The position numbers and the translations under genes were made by a program. A model generated the notes under the pieces. The model searched no databases. It saw only the letters and a program-made list of their open reading frames with translations, and was not told where the DNA came from. DNA of 64,000 bases from an uncultured Schlesneria sp. (lineage in GTDB: Bacteria > Planctomycetota > Planctomycetia > Planctomycetales > Planctomycetaceae): contig CAILLA010000125.1 in the NCBI GenBank assembly GCA_903834925.1, positions 1 through 64,000 of the forward strand, read 5' to 3'. Position 1 is the stretch's first letter; every line of letters starts with the position of its first letter. Shown piece after piece: positions 17,485-29,824 of this stretch.

Positions 17485-18036
17485 CCGAATCAAACTCAAC
17501 GCAACGACCAATGACCGTCGCATGTGGGGTAAAGCGAGGACCTTCTGATGCCGTAGAAATCACGTGATTGACTTAACCGCGAAGCGATGTCGGCATACAG
17601 CCTGGGGTTTCAACTACGGGAACGGGCCGAATCTGAAGATGTTTAGGCCTGATAAGGGCGCAGGATTCCTGCGACTGATCCCGCGATGGCATCGATGGAA
17701 TGGTCACAACAGAACGGTTTACCAATCGAACCTTTTACGCCTTTGCCTTAGGCAATGTGAGATTCCTCCTGCGCTCCTTCAGAGCTGGAATCGCGCCGGA
17801 TGATGATCGTAACTGGGGTTAAACCCCCAGGCTGCATTCCTGCGCCGCTATGCGGCTAAATACGATCCATTTGCCTTTGGTTCGTATCCTGAGGTAGAAC
17901 GTCCAGCAAGCTGAACTCGGTCGCCGCGCCGGGGCTTATGCATGAGGTTCCGATGCTAGCAGCATCGGCCACGTGGCCGACGCTGCCAGCGTCGGAAGTG
18001 ATCGGCGAAAACATTCAAGCTCATGCGGAAATCAAG
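17485..18036. other. intergenic, with a 46-bp palindrome at 17950-17995
   Basis: No supportable gene. At 17950-17995 lies another copy of the CTAGCAG/GGCCACGTGGCC palindrome family seen at 6206-6245, 7754-7798 and (one half) 42028-42050. A stretch near 17820-17870 with short GC-rich hairpins looks like a decayed dispersed element. The long plus-strand open frame starting here is the antisense shadow of the ankyrin gene. Confidence 0.55.
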
Positions 18037-19685
18037 CTATCCTGTCGCCCCGTGCTTGAGGAGAATCTCTTCGATATCTGTCAGTTCGAATTTCCGTGCC
18101 CAGGCCAAGGGAGTTGCCCACGGTTCGTCATCGGGCAGGTTGGTTGCGGCACCTCGCTTGAGCAGGAACTGGACCATTTGTCGTCGGGACTGCGCCTCCT
18201 TGGGGTCTTTGTCGCCGAACATGTGACTAACGGCGGCAGCCAATGGCGTTTCGTCTTCTTCGATGCTGCGGGCGTTGATGTCGGCGCCCGCCTCCAGAAA
18301 GACCGTCGCGAAAGATCGGTTTCCGTACTGGGCGAAGAGGTGCAGAAACGTTTTGCCGAGCCAGTTGGACCGGTTGGGATCGAATCCCCTCGCCAACAGT
18401 TTGCGGATCAGCGCAAGGGACCGCGGATAGACCAGTTCATCCGCCATGCGATTAACGATTTTGGGATCGGAGTCGAGATAAAGATCGATCAGGTTTTCGT
18501 TGCGACTCCACATCACGCTGCCGAGAAAATCGCGGTGGCGGGTTACCTCATGACCGTCTTGAATGGCCTGCTTCATCTGGGGTACGGTCATTTTGCGCGG
18601 CGTCGTGTAAGCCCGATAACGACGCAAGAGCTTCTCGATCGTTTTCCTATGTTCGCTGTAGGAGATCCTGCCAGCTTCAAGACAGTACGTGCCATTGTGA
18701 CCCGAATTTGGGTTGGCCCTTCGTTGCAGCAGTAACTGGACGATGTCCAGGTGTTGCTTTTCACAAGCCCAGTAGAGCGCGAGGCCACCCCCACCGCCAT
18801 CGTTCTCGGGCGAATTCGGATCGGCACCGTGTTCGAGCAATTGTTCGACGATATTAAAATAGCCTCCTCGGGAGGCTGCGGAAAGGGGGCTTTCGCCCAA
18901 TGAGTCGAGTTGCCTGGCCAGTCTAGCATCCTTGAGCAAGAGTCGCTCGACTCGTAGCTGATCGCCAACGCCCGCCGCCACCGAGATCGTATAGTTCGCT
19001 CCCCGGTCGAGCAGGCATCCGACGACTTCGGACATTCTTGGGGTCGGCGGATGCGTCCAGCAGCCAGTAATATACGGGTTTCCCCCAGCGTTAACTGCGA
19101 GAAGTGCCGGAGTAAAACCGTCGGCGCGCTCGGCATCGATCGGAGTACCCAGCGCCGCGAATCGCTCGATCAATTCCACTTGTCTGGTGAAGACGCTCCA
19201 GTGAATAGCGTTATTGCCACAGTCGTCGCTCGCCAGCGCGAGGCTTGGCTGCCGCCGTAGGATGGTACGGATCTGTCGCAAATCTCCGTCGCAGATTGCG
19301 TTGCTCAGTTCATCGAAATCGGGCGTGTAATTATACCTGTTTTTTTCATCGCCCGCAGGAGCACTTTCTCAACGGACCGATGCCCGCGCTCTCTGGACGT
19401 GTGAAGCTGGAAACCTCCGGTCTTCGCCCCCTGGTCCAGCAGCAGCTTGACGATCTCTGCACATCCACTTCGCACCGCAAGATCGATGGGGTACCGATAA
19501 ACGTACTCGGCGTTAATCAGCCGTCGGTCCTTCGCTAAAAGCGCCTTCGCCTTTGGTACGTCACCGACAGCGCAAGCTTTGAAAAGTTCCCAGACATCAT
19601 GCCCGTTCAACGTCTCCGCGCCACTCACATAGGCTTTCGTCTTCATCACTTCCGGCTGCGTCATCCGCTTTTTAACGTCGTTCAT
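18037..19685 (-). CDS. ankyrin-repeat protein with a frameshift at an A7 run
   Basis: About 545 residues if read through. The N-terminal part (MNDVKKRMTQPEVMK to VEKVLLRAMKKT) holds an ankyrin unit, SGCAEIVKLLLDQGA. Just after it, at ATGAAAAAAACAGG near 19342-19352, the frame must change by one base to reach YNYTPDFDELSNAI and the remaining ankyrin units (GYFNIVEQLLEHGADPN, HLDIVQLLLQRRANPN, FATVFLEAGADINA). One extra A, or a -1 shift, restores a single continuous protein. This could be a decayed gene, a slippage-regulated gene or a sequencing error. AAGGA precedes the start, which also overlaps the stop of the upstream small gene by one base. Confidence 0.8.
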
Positions 19686-19927
19686 CAGAAAGTCCTTCGA
19701 AGAGAATCTCGATGATTTCTACTCGCAACGATTGTTGTCGTAACCGCCACCGTGCAAACGCCGGCGACACCTTTTTTCTGCTTTTTGAGGCGTTTGTTAA
19801 CAATACGGGACTCATGCGTTATCTGTAAATAGAGCAAGGCAGGAATAGAACGAGCTTTCGGAGGGTTCCAATAGACGGTCGGCCCGCATTGCAGGTCTTT
19901 TTTCATAGTGAAAATGCCGTTGCTCAT
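19685..19927 (-). CDS. small basic protein coupled to the ankyrin gene
   Basis: An 80-residue frame beginning MSNGIFTMKKDLQCGPTVYW, with IPALLYLQITHESRIVNKRL as its most protein-like part and a basic tail. Its start overlaps the stop of the upstream small gene (ATGA) and its stop shares a base with the ankyrin start (TGATG). Overlaps on both sides argue for a real, translationally coupled gene. No family is recognised. Confidence 0.5.
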   Translation of the reverse strand: MSNGIFTMKKDLQCGPTVYWNPPKARSIPALLYLQITHESRIVNKRLKKQKKGVAGVCTVAVTTTIVASRNHRDSLRRTF

Positions 19928-20124
19928 GTCATGAAGTGCGTCCTTGGTGCAAGAAGAAGGTTAAGAGTCGCCACGAGCGGTTCGCCACGTGCTTCCGCTC
20001 GGGCAAGCCGAACGGTGAGGAAAAGATCGCCTGCAGCCTGCTGAGGTTTGTTGATCGATTGCGTCTCCAGATCAGGCTTGTCCATCGAATCGTCACGGCG
20101 TTCGTGGGCCATAATCTGTGACAT
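19924..20124 (-). CDS. small protein, first gene of the ankyrin operon
   Basis: A 66-residue protein from MSQIMAHERRDDSMDKPDLE to a tail RTHFMT. The middle, AAGDLFLTVRLARAEARG, is amphipathic and helical. Its stop overlaps the next start within ATGA. A longer frame to 20187 needs a GTG and adds a hydrophobic stretch from AT-rich DNA, which looks like promoter sequence instead. Function is unknown. Confidence 0.5.
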   Translation of the reverse strand: MSQIMAHERRDDSMDKPDLETQSINKPQQAAGDLFLTVRLARAEARGEPLVATLNLLLAPRTHFMT

Positions 20125-20644
20125 CGGTTTCACTCTGCAAAAAAAATGATTTATTCTGAATAAATGCAAAAGCCGTATTGACCACAAGTGTAACGATATG
20201 TATTTTTATGTCGGCTAAATGGTGATATCAGGTTTTCTTAATAAGGGGCGGGTTTCGGTGTGGGTTGATGTTCCGACGTGATCCGGTGATCCGGTGATCC
20301 GTGAGCTTCAAGGAATCCGTGGATTGACATCCACGGCTCGCCTGGGGAAGGCTTGGGCCTTTGGGTTGTTGTGAGGGCGCACGGGCTGAAGCCCATGCTG
20401 CAGAGTGGTGTCGTCGATCGACAAAAAACGACGGCCTTGGAACTGAATTGACGTTGGGTCGGCTTGTGGAAGATTCGCAGCCCGTCTTCGTTTTATTCAG
20501 AATTGTTGCAGCGAATTTGATCTTTGACATCTTGGAATAAATTGAAATACGGATTGCATCGGTCGTTTGAGATGGGGGCGATCCGTGCGGGTTCGTTGTT
20601 TGATGGCCGCAAAAAGGGCGAATTCATGCGGGCCGGTGCGAGAT
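20125..20644. other. intergenic with dispersed hairpin motifs
   Basis: No supportable gene. The first 110 bp (20125-20235) are AT-rich and may hold the promoter of the leftward ankyrin operon. At 20319-20338 there is an eight-base hairpin, CCGTGGAT and ATCCACGG around TGAC. At 20381-20404 is a copy of the CACGGGCTNAAGCCCATG motif also seen at 23279, 35911 and 41961. Confidence 0.5.
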
Positions 20645-21170
20645 GTTTAAATGAGGATCGAAGACTCGTCCCGCTGTACGTCGCTTCAGGCCGGAATGAA
20701 GTTGGCCAACTTGGCCAACTTCAAAACCATGAAAACCTTACAAAACAGGGAACTTGGCCAACTCGGTCGAACTTGGCCAACCTTTTTTGATCGCTGTCGT
20801 GGGACTTCGAAGACTTGTGCCACCCTACGAATTTCGAACCGAACGGATGGCTCGGGATGGAACCTCCCCTCCCGAAGAAAAGGCAAGAACGAATGAAGTT
20901 GGTCAAGTTGGCCAACTTCAAACCCGTCAGAAAGCCTATGAAACACGGAACTTGGCCAACTTGGCCAACTTTTTGTCGATGCTGTTGGTGGGACTTCGAA
21001 GACTTGTCCCACCCTACGAATTTGGAACAGAACTGGCACTCGGAATGGAACCTCGCCCTCCCGAAAACAAACGCAGGAACGGGCGAAGTTGGTCAAGTTG
21101 GCCAACTTCAAAACCTTGAAAACCCTACAAAAAAGGGAACTTGGCCAACTTTTTTGGTGATTACTGTCTC
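20645..21170. repeat. long tandem repeat with TTGGCCAA palindromes
   Basis: About 2.4 units with periods of 197 and 190 bp; equivalent GAAGTTGG positions are 20698, 20895 and 21085. Each unit has paired TTGGCCAA palindromes in text like AAGTTGGCCAACTTC and GGAACTTGGCCAACTT, then a segment containing GTGGGACTTCGAAGACTTG and CACCCTACGAATTT. Open frames run across the units on both strands but change register and lack start signals. It lies directly upstream of the M61-like peptidase gene. Confidence 0.85.
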
Positions 21171-21272
21171 ACAGCTTGACGCGGGGGCTAAAGACAGGTC
21201 AGATTCCATTGGGATGCTCGCCCCCGCATTATTCTTCGGAATCGAAAAAGTCATTCACTTGGAGTCGTCGTG

Positions 21273-23186
21273 ATGCATTGTTCGGGTTTTTCTAGGTTTT
21301 CGTCGATTGCCTATGTGATGTCTGTGTCAATTGCCGGAATGCTCATTCGGAGCCAGGCGTGGGGAGCCGATTTGCCTGCGATTGCGATTCAGATCGACGC
21401 GCGCGAACTTCCTCGACGACTGGTGCATACGACGCTCGATATTCCTTGTCAGCCGGGACCGCTGCGCTTGTGGTATCCGAAATGGATTCCGGGGTCCCAT
21501 GCACCGAAGGGGCGCGTGGAAGATGTCGGCGGGCTTCGCATCGAAACACCGGATGGTACGTCGATCCCATGGAAACGGGACGAAATTGAAATGCACTGTT
21601 TCACTCTTAAGGTCCCTGACGGAGTGAAATCGATTCGCGTGAAGCTCGATACGATTTGTGAAGCCAGCGGCAGTGACGCGGCGGGGATTTATACGTATGG
21701 AAATGCATCCATCGGGACGATCAACTGGAATACGTGTGTCCTTTATCCCGAGGGAGTGTTGGTCGATGATTTGCCCGTCAAAGTCCGGCTTCGGCTTCCT
21801 ACGGATTGGAAATTCGCCACGGCTCTGAAAGGGGAACCGGCGGTTGATGGTTGGATCCCGTTCCAACAAGTTTCGCTCAGTACTTTGATCGATTCTCCGT
21901 TGATCACCGGGCGTAATCTGCGAACCATTAAGCTATCTGCGGAAGGAAAGACTCCGGTCTATCTACATCTCACATCGGAGTCGGCAGAGGCTTTGAACCT
22001 CGATGCCAAGGTGATCGAGATGTACTCGAAACTCGTCCGCGAGGCCGAAGCCTTGTTCGGAGTCGTCCATTATCCTGAATATCACTTTCTGGTTGTATGC
22101 ACCGACGATGGTGGTCGATTCGGTGTTGAACACCTTACTTCCAGCATGAACGGGGTGAGTGAACGGAGCCTGATCGACGACCAATACCGTAAAGGCTGGG
22201 TGGCGATGCTGCTTCCGCATGAATATGCCCATTCGTGGTGCGGAAAATATCGCCGACCGGCTGATATGGTTACTCCCGATTACCATACTCCGATGAAGAC
22301 CAAATTGCTGTGGGTCTACGAAGGGCTGGATACCTATCTTGGTGAGGTGCTGATGGTCCGCTCTGGAATCGTCTCACCTGAGGAGTACCGGACAACACTG
22401 ATGCGCAGCATTCGGAGCATGTCGGCGACAACGGGTCGACAATGGCGTCCTCTTGAAGACACGGCTCTTGCCAGCCATATTTCGCGGAATCCCGGGCGGT
22501 CGTGGAACCAGTTGCGCCGGATGCAAGATTACTATCCGGAAGGGATGTTGCTGTGGTACGAGTGTGACACGATCATTCGGGAACGGACGGATGGCGCGAA
22601 ATCGCTGGACGACTTCTGCAAGCGATTCTTTGCGAAGGTGAAGGGACGCGATATTGTTGCTGGTCACGATTATCAGGACGTGATTCGTGACCTCAAGGCC
22701 GTCGCAGATTACGATTGGGACACGTTTATACAGCGACGCGTCATGGCCGTGCAGGAGACTTTGCCGCTGGATGTCGTCGAGCGGTTGGGCTATCGGTTGC
22801 ACTACACCGATAAGCCACCCATCCTGCCGACGAATCCTCCCGCTTGGGGAGCCGATTCCGACGTTACTGCCTCCGATTCATTGGGGCTGACTTTCGTCAA
22901 CGGACAGATCACAGTCGTCGTACCGGGAATGCCGGCTGATCAGAGCGGAATGGCCCCGACGATGAAAGTGATCGGAGTGAACGGAAAGAAATTTTCGTCG
23001 AACCGACTCCGCGACGCACTGGCGGATAGTATCTCGCGCAAGAAGGTGGACTTTTTGGTCGAAGAAGGGGACGAATTCCGCACGATCTCGATCCCTTATG
23101 CAAATGGGTTGCGATACCTGGAATTGGTTCGAATTGATGGCAAGCCAGATGTTCTGGGTAATATCCTGAAGCCACTGACCAAGTGA
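21273..23186 (+). CDS. M61-like secreted metallopeptidase with C-terminal PDZ
   Basis: A 637-residue exported protein. A signal peptide covers about residues 1-32. The N-terminal half is the beta-rich domain of the M61 glycyl-aminopeptidase group. The zinc site is HEYAHSW at residues 316-322, with the third ligand probably the Glu in WVYEGLDTYLGE near 350. Near the end, LGLTFVNGQITVVVPGMPAD and MKVIGVNGKKF form a PDZ domain. The ATG at 21273 has GGAG eight bases upstream, better than the overlapping GTG at 21270. It probably trims peptides in the periplasm. It stands alone, after the tandem repeat. Confidence 0.9.
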   Translation: MHCSGFSRFSSIAYVMSVSIAGMLIRSQAWGADLPAIAIQIDARELPRRLVHTTLDIPCQPGPLRLWYPKWIPGSHAPKGRVEDVGGLRIETPDGTSIPWKRDEIEMHCFTLKVPDGVKSIRVKLDTICEASGSDAAGIYTYGNASIGTINWNTCVLYPEGVLVDDLPVKVRLRLPTDWKFATALKGEPAVDGWIPFQQVSLSTLIDSPLITGRNLRTIKLSAEGKTPVYLHLTSESAEALNLDAKVIEMYSKLVREAEALFGVVHYPEYHFLVVCTDDGGRFGVEHLTSSMNGVSERSLIDDQYRKGWVAMLLPHEYAHSWCGKYRRPADMVTPDYHTPMKTKLLWVYEGLDTYLGEVLMVRSGIVSPEEYRTTLMRSIRSMSATTGRQWRPLEDTALASHISRNPGRSWNQLRRMQDYYPEGMLLWYECDTIIRERTDGAKSLDDFCKRFFAKVKGRDIVAGHDYQDVIRDLKAVADYDWDTFIQRRVMAVQETLPLDVVERLGYRLHYTDKPPILPTNPPAWGADSDVTASDSLGLTFVNGQITVVVPGMPADQSGMAPTMKVIGVNGKKFSSNRLRDALADSISRKKVDFLVEEGDEFRTISIPYANGLRYLELVRIDGKPDVLGNILKPLTK

Positions 23187-23496
23187 GACGGATTGAAACG
23201 GGTTCAATGACGGTCGGGTGAACCAAGCGATTAATCCAGTGCAGTCGACATTGGTGAACCGTGTTGTCGTTGTTGGGCGCTCGGGCTGAAGCCCAAGCTA
23301 CTTGAAGAACGGCTGGTCCGATTCCGTGGCCCGTTTGTTTCACGAGAGAAAGTCGAACGAAGGTTTAAGCATAGTCCGCGCGTCGACCTTGCGAGGAAAA
23401 GTTTGTTAGAATACAGCTGAGTGTCGGCTTTGCCCGGTCGTCGGCAGATTGGCACTTACTGAAAATTCTCAATTCATCAACAAGGAGTTTGCCACG
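23187..23496. other. intergenic with one dispersed hairpin motif
   Basis: No gene seen. GCTCGGGCTGAAGCCCAAGC begins at 23279 and is a variant of the CACGGGCTAAAGCCCATG family. The leader of the LRR gene follows. Confidence 0.5.
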
Positions 23497-24114
23497 ATGA
23501 TTCGACAGTTGAGTTTCTGGGCGGTTTTGGGGTCTTTGACATTTGCGACTGGATTGGTGACTGCGGACGATAAGCCCGCTCCGACGGAAGCGGAAAAGGG
23601 AGCGATTGCCGAAATTCGAAAGTCCGGTGGCCAGGTGATGGAGCTGGCACAGAACGATTCTCGACTTGATGTCGCTTTTCATCTGGCCGATGGCAAAATC
23701 ACGGACGACCAATTGGTTCCGCTGAAGAGTTTGCCAAACGTGGCTCAACTGAATCTTCGTGGTCGGGAAATCACCAGTGCAGGACTAGTCAACCTGAAGG
23801 ATCTTAAGGGGCTGGTGAGGCTTCACCTGGAAAAAACCAAAATCACTGATGAAGGCTTGGAGCAACTCAAAGGCCTCGAAAATCTCGAGTACCTGAATCT
23901 CTATGGAACGGCTGTTACGGATGCTGGCCTGAAGCATCTCGAACCATTGAAAAAGCTGAAAAAACTTTATCTTTGGCAAACTCAGGTAACAGACGCGGGC
24001 GTTGCTGCTCTGAAGGCTGCAATTCCCGAACTTCAGATCAACCGGGGTGTCGAGCCAGCGAAACCTGTCGAGGAAAAGAAGGCTGAAGAACCAAAGCCCG
24101 AGGAAAAGAAGTAA
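23497..24114 (+). CDS. secreted leucine-rich-repeat protein
   Basis: A 205-residue exported protein with a signal peptide (residues 1-24, ending LVTADD) and four to five leucine-rich repeats of the bacterial type: LPNVAQLNLRGREITSAGL, LKGLVRLHLEKTKITDEGL, LENLEYLNLYGTAVTDAGL and LKKLKKLYLWQTQVTDAGV. The tail from residue 185 is a Lys-Glu-Pro stretch. AAGGAG lies ten bases before the ATG at 23497; the open frame to 23449 adds unlikely residues. LRR proteins of this size are common planctomycete secreted proteins, presumably for protein binding. A hairpin follows the gene. Confidence 0.88.
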   Translation: MIRQLSFWAVLGSLTFATGLVTADDKPAPTEAEKGAIAEIRKSGGQVMELAQNDSRLDVAFHLADGKITDDQLVPLKSLPNVAQLNLRGREITSAGLVNLKDLKGLVRLHLEKTKITDEGLEQLKGLENLEYLNLYGTAVTDAGLKHLEPLKKLKKLYLWQTQVTDAGVAALKAAIPELQINRGVEPAKPVEEKKAEEPKPEEKK

Positions 24115-24151
24115 CACGACTTCCAAGGGGTTTCATTGACAGAAGCGAAGA

Positions 24152-24193
24152 CCGTCAGGAAGCATGTCCAATACTGTTCATGTTCCCTGACGG
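24152..24193. terminator. candidate bidirectional terminator
   Basis: CCGTCAGG and CCTGACGG, extended by AAGCATG and CATGTT, form an imperfect stem of about 15 bp around a 12-base loop. It sits between two converging genes that end at 24114 and 24216. The U-run is poor on both strands. Confidence 0.5.
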
Positions 24194-24215
24194 CCAATTC
24201 GTAAGAATGCGATTC

Positions 24216-26132
24216 TTAGAAGGGGCTCAGTCCCGCCAGTGTCGAGATCAGCATTCCGGCTGGCGTTGGTGCTTCGCCCCCCGACCACATCGTGGCGATC
24301 CCACCCCAAAGAACCGTGGCGGTTACGGCCATGAACAGTGCCGCACAAGCGATTGGCGCGACAGCCAACATTCCCCATGCTGGTTCTTTTGGTTTCGCAC
24401 GGGCTTTTGGAGTGGGTAGCTCGTCTTCACTCTCTGCAAGCTCTTCGATTTCGGATGCGGACATTTCCGCAGCGCTGAAGACATCATCAGATGCCTCGAA
24501 GACCTCTTCGTCGGCGTCTTCAAATACTTCGGCGGTTTCAAACTCGCCACTCAAGTCGTTCGTTACTGCGGAATCGAGCTCGTCTTCGATTTCCAGGTCT
24601 TCGACCTCAGGCGGTTCGTCCATTTTGAACGATTCGCTGAGCGTCGGTCCTCGTGACGTGATTTTCGCCGGTCCCTTATTAACAACCGTGCGAGCAAATG
24701 CAGGTGAATCAGCGTCGCTGTCGTTGATATTGATTTCTTGAGTCTGTTGGGCCTCCTCAAGACTGACATCAAAGCCTGAATCGTTCAGAAGGTCGTCCGA
24801 AATATCCAGTGTTTGCGTGCCGCTACTATCAGAACTCTCTTCGCCAAGATTGGCGAAATTGAATTCCTGACTCTCGATTTCGCCCAGTGTCGCACCAGGG
24901 TCATAAACATTGTCTTCAAAAGTGATGCCGCTGTCTGATTCCTTCGCCAAGCCTATTCCGCTTTCGGCATCGACAAGACGGATACCACTGTCGGCGTCCA
25001 AAAGACTGATGCCACTGTCGGCTCCGGCAAGACTGATGCCGCTACCTGCGTCAACGAGGCTGATACCACTGTCGTTTCCACCCAGACTAATACCACTATC
25101 AGCATCAATAAGACTGATGCCACTGTCGGCACCTTCCAAACTGATGCCACTGTCTGACTCAACAAGACTGATTCCGCTATCGGCGCTTTCCAATCTGATA
25201 CCGCTGTCCGCGTCGACAAGGCTGATACCGCTATCGGCATCAACTATGGCAATCTCATTCTCGGTCGGTTGATCGTTTGAGATTTTGTCGAGCTTCGATG
25301 AACCCCTCGTTGATAAGTCGGGAGATTTGGGGACGACAAGGGTAACGTCACTGTCGCTTGCATCCAGTCGAGCACCTGACGTTGCAATCGGGTGTTCGCT
25401 GCTCGAAACAGACGATGACAGTTGAACGTCGCTGTCGCTGTCGGGAGCAGTCAATTGTGACGAAGCGAGTCGAACATCACTATCGCTGTCGCTGGCACGA
25501 GCTCCAACCTGTAGCGTGGCGATCGGGCTGTCAACAATTGGTGAAGGGACCGAGACGAGTTGCACATCGCTATCGCTGTCGGCAGGCGATAACAAGGAGG
25601 ACGCAAGGCGAACATCGCTGTCACTGTCGGTCGCACGGCCTTTGTCGTGAGTCACAGCAATCGGACTGTCGACAATCGGTGATGAGACGGAGACAAGTTG
25701 AACGTCGCTGTCGCTCTCTTGGGGGGTCGTCACAAGACGAACGTCGCTTTCACTTTGTGGCCCAGCTTGTTCGAAGTTGAAAACAGGGATCTCCCCCTCG
25801 ATTGCAGAAGGATTCGCCTGCTCTTCCAAAGCCGCTTCGTCCAATTCGAGAAACGAGAGATCATCGTCCATTTTTGGCAGTTGACCTTCGTCATCAAGGA
25901 TCAGAAAAGGGATGCTTCCAGCGGAATCCGGTTGAAACTTTTCACCGGACGCTCGCGGCTTCAGTTTTCCTTCAGCGACGAGGGTGACAAAATCTTCGTT
26001 GCGATATTTGAACGCCCCCAAGTTCGCGAGCGCTTTAACCGCACCTGAATCCACCAGCGCGGCCAACGCCTCTTCATTGACTCCAAACAACTGGAAAACT
26101 TCATCGGCAGTGAGGAATTTCTTCTGTTCCAT
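24216..26132 (-). CDS. HTH plus Ser-Asp repeat membrane protein
   Basis: A 638-residue protein in three parts. Residues 1-55 resemble an excisionase/MerR-like helix-turn-helix (FLTADEVFQLFGVNEEALAA, then FKYRNEDFVTLVAEGKL). Residues about 120-270 contain repeated SDSDVxL motifs separated by PIV or PIA spacers, and about 297-395 contain eleven perfect nine-residue units with core DSGISL. A further acidic stretch follows. The C-terminus has two hydrophobic helices (WGMLAVAPIACAALFMAV and a shorter one). The tandem acidic repeats suggest a disordered linker or a protein-binding array between a DNA- or protein-binding head and a membrane anchor. I know of similar planctomycete proteins without assigned function. 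Confidence 0.85.
   Translation of the reverse strand: MEQKKFLTADEVFQLFGVNEEALAALVDSGAVKALANLGAFKYRNEDFVTLVAEGKLKPRASGEKFQPDSAGSIPFLILDDEGQLPKMDDDLSFLELDEAALEEQANPSAIEGEIPVFNFEQAGPQSESDVRLVTTPQESDSDVQLVSVSSPIVDSPIAVTHDKGRATDSDSDVRLASSLLSPADSDSDVQLVSVPSPIVDSPIATLQVGARASDSDSDVRLASSQLTAPDSDSDVQLSSSVSSSEHPIATSGARLDASDSDVTLVVPKSPDLSTRGSSKLDKISNDQPTENEIAIVDADSGISLVDADSGIRLESADSGISLVESDSGISLEGADSGISLIDADSGISLGGNDSGISLVDAGSGISLAGADSGISLLDADSGIRLVDAESGIGLAKESDSGITFEDNVYDPGATLGEIESQEFNFANLGEESSDSSGTQTLDISDDLLNDSGFDVSLEEAQQTQEININDSDADSPAFARTVVNKGPAKITSRGPTLSESFKMDEPPEVEDLEIEDELDSAVTNDLSGEFETAEVFEDADEEVFEASDDVFSAAEMSASEIEELAESEDELPTPKARAKPKEPAWGMLAVAPIACAALFMAVTATVLWGGIATMWSGGEAPTPAGMLISTLAGLSPF
24948..25244 (-). 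repeat. 27-bp coding tandem repeat, eleven units
   Basis: Eleven units of 27 bp encode nine residues each, for example VDADSGISL, ESADSGISL, IDADSGISL, GGNDSGISL and LDADSGIRL. DSGI is almost invariant while the first three residues vary. Codons for the constant residues differ between units, so the array is not a very recent expansion. Confidence 0.9.
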
Positions 26133-27934
<1,802 letters not shown>

Positions 27935-27956
27935 TCAACGATTGGCAGCGAAAAAG

Positions 27957-27991
27957 AAAACCGCCGGATTCACAAGAATCCGGCGGTTTTT
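27957..27991. terminator. intrinsic terminator, bidirectional
   Basis: A 14-base perfect stem, AAAACCGCCGGATT and AATCCGGCGGTTTT, surrounds the loop CACAAG. It has A-runs and T-runs on both sides, so it can serve enolase on the plus strand and rpoD on the minus strand. Confidence 0.93.
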
Positions 27992-28066
27992 AGATCCGAT
28001 CTGGTTTTCTGACCGCATGACATTCGGTAGTCCAGCCATACTTCGTCTCGATTAACAAACGCCGCC

Positions 28067-29728
<1,662 letters not shown>

Positions 29729-29824
29729 AGGAGACTCCTCGAAAGGATACTGAGATTCGTGTAAATTCTACTTTTGAAAGGAAGGGGCTTGACAAATTTT
29801 CAAGTCACATTCCATTCGACATCT

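Noticed and set aside
17938-18735. Long plus-strand open frame (265 codons)
   Set aside because: It is the antisense shadow of the ankyrin gene, has no ribosome-binding site, and its translation shows no domain.
24948-25244. Possible CRISPR array because of regular 27-bp spacing
   Set aside because: There are no unique spacers between constant repeats; the period is an exact multiple of three within an open frame and encodes nine-residue units.
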